Positions 57,510 to 64,000 of a stretch of DNA of 64,000 nt are shown here, piece after piece. Below the pieces are notes generated by a model. It ran no database searches. It was not told the DNA's origin and saw nothing but the letters and a program-made list of their open reading frames with translations. Source of the DNA: Musa acuminata AAA Group. Taxonomy: Eukaryota; Streptophyta; Magnoliopsida; Zingiberales; Musaceae. The stretch covers positions 21,418,501 through 21,482,500 of the forward strand of contig NC_088345.1 of the NCBI RefSeq assembly GCF_036884655.1. The letters are read 5' to 3'. A program made the position numbers and the translations under genes. The stretch's first letter is position 1. Every line of letters begins with the position of its first letter.

Positions 57510-59437
57510 TGTTGAATCTCGTATTTTGATGATGAAACTACTTGATATATGTTTAGGGCCGGTGGATCCGTCGATGTATCGATAGAAGGCTTCGGGCCGT
57601 GGACTCGGGCATCGGGCCAAGAAGAGCGGGTATTTTGCCAAGGATATCGGAGTTGCGGAGTCAACTAGCCAATTGGGCAATAGGCTGCAGGAGAGGACGA
57701 TGCGCCGAAGAATCGGACGAAGACCAATGACATGCCGGACAACTTGGTTAATTGCTTATGATTAATTGTCTCGATCGAAGTTTTGTTTTAATTATGTAGG
57801 ATTAACTACGATGGAAGAAAGACATGCAGCAGAAGTTGCGCCGGAGTCAAGACAATGATCACGTTGGGAGTTCGAGAGTTTGACGGAAGTTCGGACAGTC
57901 GTCAGAGGTTCTGCGGGAACGAATCCGAGAAGTCCATGAGCTTGCCAAAGAAGCTCGTCAGAACTCGCCAAGTGGATCGTCGCAAGTCCAGGAGTTTGAC
58001 GGAAGTCCGCAGGAGCATCACCGAGGGTTCATCGGATGATCGACGGAAGTTCACCGGAAACTCGCCGGAAGAAGCGATTAACGCACCGGGGCAAGCTACA
58101 GAAATTGTCTTAGGATTTATCGTAGTTAGCACAATAATTAAGTTGGAAATGGGAGGTGATCCTAATAGCTTAATCTTGGGGCAATTGGGCCCCTGAAAAA
58201 CCCAAATTAGGCCGAATGGATCTACCCATTCGGACCCTGATTGCTGTGGGAGGTGCAATCGCCCAAGCCAGGAGGTAGCACCGCCTGGGCTAAGTCTCCC
58301 AGGGAGACTGGGTGGTGCAAACGCCCCAGCCATGAGGTTGCACCACCTGGGCTCAATCTCCGAGCGAGACTGGACGGTGCAACCTCCCCTGACAGGAGGT
58401 AGCACCGCTTGAGCTCGGTCTTCGAGCTCTGGCAGGCAGTGCAACCGCCCCAGTCAGGAGGTGCAACCGCCCCTGACAGAGGTGGCACCGCCCAGAGGCT
58501 CAGTCTTCGAGCTCTGCCAAGCGGTGCAACCGCCCCAGTCAGGAGGTGCAACTGCCTGATCCCGGAATTCCGGGAATTGATAGTTTTGAGCTCCAAATTT
58601 GAATTGGGTTGGGGCCTATAAATACCCCACCCATTCAGCACTGAAAGAATGATCTTACACCGAAATCTTGATCTTTTTCTGTGATTCTTAGAGCTTAAAA
58701 TTGTTGTAAAGGCCTAAAGTTCTTCTCCCTCTATTCTTCCAAGTTCTGAGTTGTAAAGAGAGGAGAGAAAATTCTGTAAGGGTTGTCTCCTAAGCCCATC
58801 AAAAGGAGTGAAACTATAAAAGGGTGGTTGGCCTTTGCCCATTAAAGGAAGGCCTCTAGTTGACGTCGGTGACCTCGTCGATGGAGGAAGCTAAAAGTGG
58901 AGTAGGTCAAGATTGATTGAACCACTCTAAATCTCGGTTTGCATTTACTTTGAGCATTTTATCTTTACTACAAACCTCCTAAATAGCTACTGCCTTCTAC
59001 ACTTTTACGAACGAGTTTCTAAGTTTAGAGCTTTCCAAATCTGCGTTTAGATGTAAATCGACTTTTTCGTATAATCATTACATTTTAGTTTACGTTTACG
59101 GTTTGATTTCAATCATAACTGTAAACTGCCTTCTGCGCATTTATAAAACGTATCTCAAAGTTCAGTATCTTCAAAATCGGCATTTAGACGTAAACCGGTT
59201 TTATCGTACGAATGTCGCATTTCAGTTTACTCTTGTATTCTGATTTTCATCATAAACTGCAAACTGCCTTCGTAGATTTACTTTAACGTCATCTCGCTTA
59301 ATCTTAAGTTAAAGTAATCTTAGAATCGGCTTTTACATCGAAATCGTTTTTATCAAACGAACGCAGCTTTCGATTTTAATAGTAAAAGATTTCCGCTGCA
59401 CTAATTCGCCCCCCCCTTAGTGCTCTTGATCCTAACG
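57510..59437 (+). mobile_element. 5' LTR of E
   Basis: TGTTGAATCTCGTATTTTG...GATCCTAACG, 1928 bp. The part between GATATATGTTTA and GGGCCGGTGG (about 57557) lacks about 110 bp present at 63340-63450. GGTGCAACCGCC/GGTGGCACCGCC repeats fill 58250-58560. TATAAATA at 58617. Confidence 0.9.
58617..58624 (+). promoter_or_regulatory. TATA box of E LTR
   Basis: GGGGCCTATAAATACCCCAC, about 60 bp downstream of the GC-rich repeats. Confidence 0.72.
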
Positions 59438-59438
59438 A

Positions 59439-59451
59439 TTGGTATCGGAGC
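59439..59451 (+). other. Primer-binding site of E
   Basis: TTGGTATCGGAGC after the LTR. One base differs from the tRNA-iMet complement. Confidence 0.85.
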
Positions 59452-59487
59452 GGGGTTTTTCTCATTTCGGATTTACACCCGAGTGAA

Positions 59488-60447
59488 ATGGCTCTTTATG
59501 GCTTTCAAGAGGGCTTATCAGTTGTTCGTCCACCGTTGTTTAACGGATTGGACTACACTTATTGGAAAACTCGAATGAGAGTTTTCTTAATTTCTTTGAA
59601 TTTGGATTTATGGAATATCATTGAAAACGATTTTCAACTTCCCTCTAAACTGATGAACAAATGGTCGGATTTGGAGAAGAAGTATTTTTCTTTAAACGCA
59701 AAGGCTATGAATGCCTTATTTTGCGCTTTGGACAAAATTGAGTTCAATCGGATATCTACGTGTGAAACGGCTTTTGACATTTGGCGAACACTTGAAATCA
59801 CGCATGAGGGAACTAGTAGAGTCAAAGACTCTAAAGTTAACATTTTATTGCATGATTTTGAGCTTTTTCGAATGCAACCAAGCGAGACTATAGGCGACAT
59901 GTACACCCGTTTCAAGGAGGTCATCAATAGTTTAAGAGCTCTTGGAAAATGTTTTTCGGATTTTGAACTCGTAAACAAGATTTTGCGTTCTCTTTCTAAG
60001 AAGTGGGATTCAAAAGTAACTGCAATATTAGAAGCTAAAAACCTAAACAACTTACCACTTGAAGAACTAATTGGTTCATTGATGACATATGAAATAGTGC
60101 ACAATGCACATGATGAACATGATGAACAAAATCACCTTCCAAAGAACAGGAAGGATTTGGAACTCCGGACAAATGAATACCACTTGAGCGATGACTCAAG
60201 TGATGAGGACAATGATGAACTTGAACTTCGAACACTAAATCTTAATAAGGTTATTAAACAAAAATCTAAAATAAATAATAAACTTGAACAAAGGAAGAGG
60301 CCAAAGAAGAAGAATACAAAGTGGGATGAATCGAGTTCCTCCGAAGACGAGGAAAAAATCAAGAAAGGCGAGGTGGCAAACTACGCCTTAATCGCTTTCA
60401 ATGATGAGGTAATCGAAATCCCCCTAATTTATTTTGAAATTACTTGA
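59488..60447 (+). CDS. Copia gag (UBN2-type), knuckle-less, intact
   Basis: Open frame of 319 codons from ATG 59488, 50 bp after the LTR, to TGA 60445-60447. N-terminus MALYGFQEGLSVVRPPLFNG and YWKTRMRVFLISLNLDLWNII, then the UBN2 core: NALFCALDKIEFNRIS (about residues 74-89), EITHEGTSRVKDSK (about 104-117), MQPSETIGDMYTRF (about 129-142), NKILRSLSKKWD. The C-terminal 90 residues are charged (DDSSDEDNDELELR, QRKRPKKKNTKW, SSSSEDEEKIKKGE). Full Sirevirus gags go on to a CCHC knuckle and coiled coil. This one ends at VANYALIAFNDEVIEIPLIYFEIT. Particle assembly seems possible, but RNA binding through a knuckle is not. Confidence 0.9.
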   Translation: MALYGFQEGLSVVRPPLFNGLDYTYWKTRMRVFLISLNLDLWNIIENDFQLPSKLMNKWSDLEKKYFSLNAKAMNALFCALDKIEFNRISTCETAFDIWRTLEITHEGTSRVKDSKVNILLHDFELFRMQPSETIGDMYTRFKEVINSLRALGKCFSDFELVNKILRSLSKKWDSKVTAILEAKNLNNLPLEELIGSLMTYEIVHNAHDEHDEQNHLPKNRKDLELRTNEYHLSDDSSDEDNDELELRTLNLNKVIKQKSKINNKLEQRKRPKKKNTKWDESSSSEDEEKIKKGEVANYALIAFNDEVIEIPLIYFEIT

Positions 60448-63296
60448 TGCTTTGATGATGTATTTTCTTTTTTAGTTTAGAATTAATTTTCTTAAAAATT
60501 ACATGTTTTTTTTAAAAAAAATTATAATCATGCTAAGTAATTTCGAAAATGATAATATTGCATATTTTATGATAAACAAATAAAATGATCTTGATTGAAA
60601 ATATGAAATCATGGTTAAGAAGTAATAATGTGTATTACGTTGATTTCCATTATTATTTCTCGATTTTGATTAAAAAAATCATGTTTGATTTGAAGCATTG
60701 CATAATGATATTTTGATTAACAATTTTATGCATGAGATTTTAAGCTATAATGATGATAAGCATGTGTTATTTTCATGAGTGTATTTGAAAAACTATGGCA
60801 AAAATGTGCTCGAATACATGAACTTGTTAAGATTATTTTTCGGACTTTCTTGATTCAATGTTCAAATCACTTAATTGCCATGATGATTTTACACTATTAC
60901 ATGCCTTAATAACATGTTGGAAATTATGTGTTTTGGATACAAAATTTTTATGATTATGAGCATGTTTTATCTTCATGATTGAACTTGAAAATCTATAGCA
61001 AAATCTTGTCCGAATGCATGAAAGTGTTAATTTCATTTTCTGATTCGCTTAACAATTGGTATCATAACAATCGGATTTTCTCATACACTTATTATAAAAT
61101 ATTTTTCTGAAATGGATTTGATGAAATGATTCCTGCTTATAAATTCCATCTTGAAATATGGATGATAGTGTTTTTACTTGCAAAGATTTGTTTCACATAC
61201 ATATCTTGATCCTAACAATACAATGAGATTTCTTATGCAAAAATAAAGTGCTTTTGTGATTCTTTGCTAAAGAAAATAATTATTAAAATCATGATCTTGA
61301 TAATTATAACATGAAGTTCTTTATAAATCAAGATCGTTCATTATGCTCCCTACATTTATCAAAAAAGAATTCTTCAAATGAAGTGTAACTTGTCTTTTGA
61401 TTTCTCAGAATTCAATGAAGTGTCATATTGATATCTTGATACTTGGAATAATTTAAAATGTGATCTTGATAAGAATATTTCAAGTTGCTCTTTGTGCTAT
61501 ATCTTTTCAAATGAATCATGAGCCTTGATATCATATATTTCATAATATAGAAATAACAGGATTTCTTTGCATTGTTGTCTTGTATGCTTCATGTGATAAT
61601 ATGAATACATGAAACACTTATGATATGATTTTTATACAATTCCTTGTATTCATGAAATATTTATCTCATCACCTAATAATTCTTCTTGAAATTCCTTATG
61701 TGATGATAAGAATACATGAAATATTCATTAATTTGTTTTGATATATACAAATAAGAAGTTTCGATCATGTATGGTAGGATGTAATTTGACAAATTTGGTA
61801 CCATCATGTTGCAAAATAAATGATGATTAGGAATCATGCATTAATGATGATTGTATATTTTATGATTTGGCATGATGCATGCAATGATGAAATATTCATG
61901 AATTCGAAATGATGCATGCAATACTTATGACAATGATGTAAATGATGTATTGCATATGATATGTATCATGAATGCTTTAAATGATGAATGTTTGGTATCA
62001 TGATCAATATGTTGATAAATGCTTAAAATTTTTAATGTTTGAGTATCATGTATGATATACACATTGATGATAATTGATTTTTCTGTATCGTGCATGAAAA
62101 ATAAGGTTTTTGAAATTGTGTATGTTTTAATTTAAATATATAATGATGCACAAATAAAATTGATACTTACCTTTGTCATAATCTGAAAATTAAAAGAAAA
62201 AAGGGTCTTCCCTTCTTTTTGACAATGACAAAGGGGGAGCAAGAATTTCTAGCGTGGATATCATGAAAAGAGGCAAACTAGCTAGCTTACACAATTCAAG
62301 ATGAAAGCAAAAATTACACTCCTCTAAAGAGAAGATGCAAATGTAACACTTGCCAAATTGTTTGCTTGCCTCATGTAAAACATTATCTCTTGCTAGTTTG
62401 GCATTTTGCTAGCTTACACTTTGCAAAGAAAGCAAAGATGACACTTCTCAAAAGAGAAGGAAGAGCTTGTTATCTTGACATCACAAGCTTGCCAAACAAA
62501 AATTGCAAAAGTGCTATCTTGTCTATCTCAAGAAGCAAAACTTGCAACTTGCACATTGCAATAGGAAGCAAGAATCATAAGCTTACACAAGAAAGCTATC
62601 TTGCATTTGCCTTCAAAATTTTTGCTAGCTTGTATGTAGTAAAACTTGCATATCGTAAAAATTGCTAGCTTGTAGCATAAAGAGAAGCAAATAGTTGCTA
62701 TCTCAAGAAAATTAAACATGCTAAACTTACACCTTGCAATGGAAGCAAAATTGCGAGCCCAAACATTGCAAAGGAAGCAAAAATTAGCTAGCTTGCAACT
62801 TGCATATTTCAAGAAGCAAAAGTTGCCTTCTTGAACATCTCTAAATTGCTAGCTTGCAAGTTCTCAAATGTTGAAACATTGCTAGCTTGCTATCTTGTAT
62901 GCTGTAAAACTTGCATATCTAAAACTTGATAGCTTGAATGTTCTAAGCATGATGTAACATTTGCTAAATTTTTTGGCTTCAAAACTGCATGATGATAAAA
63001 CTTGATATTATATTTTTCATGCAATAAGTTAAACTAATATTCCAAACACAAGAATAGTTGGACTTCTCCTTTTTGTTGATGACAAAGGGGGAGAAGTATG
63101 ATGTTATGCATAAGTTTATGCATAAGTTCATGATGACGTGTTGCAAGTATTCATGATGAATATTGCAGTGACTTGAATTCAGTTTGAATTCAAGGTTCTA
63201 TCAATATGGCATATTGATAGGGGGAGTTTGTTTAAACTCCGGGAGTTAAGTTTAACTTCGTCATCAAGTGGTTGTCATCATCAAAAAGGGGGAAAT
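60448..63296 (+). other. Non-coding filler of E
   Basis: AT-rich, no gene. 60450-62200 is full of ATGATGC/CATGAT words. 62240-62960 is dense in GCTAGCTTGCA, GCAAAGGAAGCAAA and TATCTTG words, at least eight GCTAGCTT copies. Sirevirus motifs at 62212-62239 (GACAATGACAAAGGGGGAG) and 63066-63096 (GTTGATGACAAAGGGGGAG), TAGGGGGAGTTTG near 63220 and AAAAAGGGGGAAAT at the LTR edge. A reverse frame (62528-62812) is only a reading of the repeats. Confidence 0.75.
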
Positions 63297-64000
63297 TGTT
63301 GAATCTCGTATTTTGATGATGAAACTACTTGATATATATTTATGATTTAATCTATGTTTTGAGTGATGCAGGATGCTTTGATCAGGATGAGACAATTAAA
63401 GCAGGAAAATCATGTTGTGCGGGAGGAACATGTCAGAAGATTGGACGTCGGGCCGGTGGATCTGTCGACGTATCGATAGAAGGCTTCGGGCCGTGGACTC
63501 GAGCATCGGGCCAAGAAGAGCGAGTATTGTGCCAAGGATATCGGAGTTGCGAAGTCAACTGGCCGATTGGGCAATAGGCTGCAAGAGAGGACGATGCGTC
63601 GAAGAATCAGACGAAGCGTCGAGGGACCAATGACATGCCGGACAACTTGGTTAATTGCTTAGGATTAATTGTCTCGATCGAAGTTTTGTTTTATGTGTGT
63701 AGAATTAACTACGATGGAAGAAAGACATGCATTAGAAGTTGCGCCGGAGTCAAGACAATGATCACGTTGGGAGTTCGAGAGTTCGACGGAAGTTCGGACA
63801 GTCATCGGAGGTTCTGCGGGAACAAATCCGAGAAGTCCATGAGCTTGCCAAAGAAGCTCGTAGGAACTCGCCAAGTGGGTCGTCGCAAGTCCAGGAGTTT
63901 GCCGGAAGTCCGCAGGAGCATCACCGAGGGTTCATCGGATGATCGATAGAAGTTCGCCGGAAACTCGCCGGAAGAAGCGATTGATGCAGCGGAGCAAGCT
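63297..64000 (+). mobile_element. 3' LTR of E (partial)
   Basis: TGTTGAATCTCGTATTTTG, continues to the window edge in the part matching 57850-58090. It retains the roughly 110 bp missing from the 5' LTR. Confidence 0.9.

Larger units (their letters stand above)
57510..64000 (+). mobile_element. Sirevirus E, gag-only, 3' LTR cut by window end
   Basis: 5' LTR 57510-59437, PBS 59439-59451, gag 59488-60447, 2.85 kb of non-coding filler, 3' LTR from 63297. No protease, integrase, RT or RNase H motif on either strand between gag and LTR. The two LTRs match closely except for a roughly 110-bp deletion near 57560 in the 5' copy. The open gag suggests a fairly recent copy. Confidence 0.9.

Noticed and set aside
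57902..58641. Frames of 139-180 codons in GC-rich LTR blocks, also at 10579-11325 and 17199-18068
   Set aside because: They follow the minisatellite period and LTR sequence, vary between copies and carry no domain.
59634..60104. 156-codon frame antisense to gag of E
   Set aside because: Shadow of a conserved gag on the other strand. The same shadow occurs opposite other gags.
62366..62812. Frames of 94-100 codons in the E filler
   Set aside because: Readings of the GCTAGCTTGCA/GCAAAGGAAGCAAA repeats on both strands. No independent coding evidence.

Overview
This 64 kb window is plant repeat DNA. I find no host gene, rRNA or tRNA gene in it. Everything I can support is LTR retrotransposon sequence: Ty1/copia elements of the Sirevirus lineage, Ty3/gypsy chromoviruses, one large coding-less element (LARD) and several TRIMs. 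These are nested, truncated, inverted and recombined. Primer-binding sites complementary to the tRNA-iMet 3' end (TGGTATCAGAGC and variants), copia DSGCSRHMT and YVDD motifs, a gypsy D35E integrase with a chromodomain, and repeated Sirevirus-type polypurine motifs (GTTGATGACAAAGGGGGAG) all point to a flowering-plant genome. A monocot such as the banana family would fit, but that is an impression, not something shown here.

Layout. 1-2840: 3' end of Sirevirus Z (+). 2841-3177: TA/TACA microsatellite. 3178-4434: antisense Sirevirus LTR fragment. 4435-24188: Sirevirus A (+), whose 5' LTR is fused to its gag. A is split by a complete but decayed Sirevirus N (7161-22263, +), which itself holds three antisense solo LTRs (9859-11723, 12049-14796, 16115-18179). 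24189-51691: minus-strand chain of three Sirevirus internal domains (B, C, D) alternating with single LTRs. The B/C LTR is split by a complete Tekay-type gypsy element (28050-37861, flanked by GAGAC). The D LTR is split by a LARD (46155-50716). Domain B holds a TRIM (25166-25533, flanked by TATAT). 51692-55155: LTR scrap and two minus-strand gypsy pol fragments. 55156-57505: cluster of TRIM LTRs and internals arranged as a large inverted repeat. 57510-64000: Sirevirus E (+), with intact gag and no pol, running off the window in its 3' LTR.

How the parts relate. Elements D and E, and more decayed A and B, share a layout: a gag of about 300 codons without a zinc knuckle, then 1.5-3 kb of AT-rich non-coding DNA full of GCTAGCTTGCA-like motifs, then Sirevirus polypurine motifs and an LTR. 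This looks like a gag-only, non-autonomous Sirevirus family that must borrow polymerase functions, for example from elements like N or Z. It is the most interesting candidate system here. The TRIM inverted repeat, which could be a hairpin-RNA source, and the shared-LTR chain come next. All coordinates and motif calls were read by eye, and boundaries of truncated pieces are good to about 10-20 bp.
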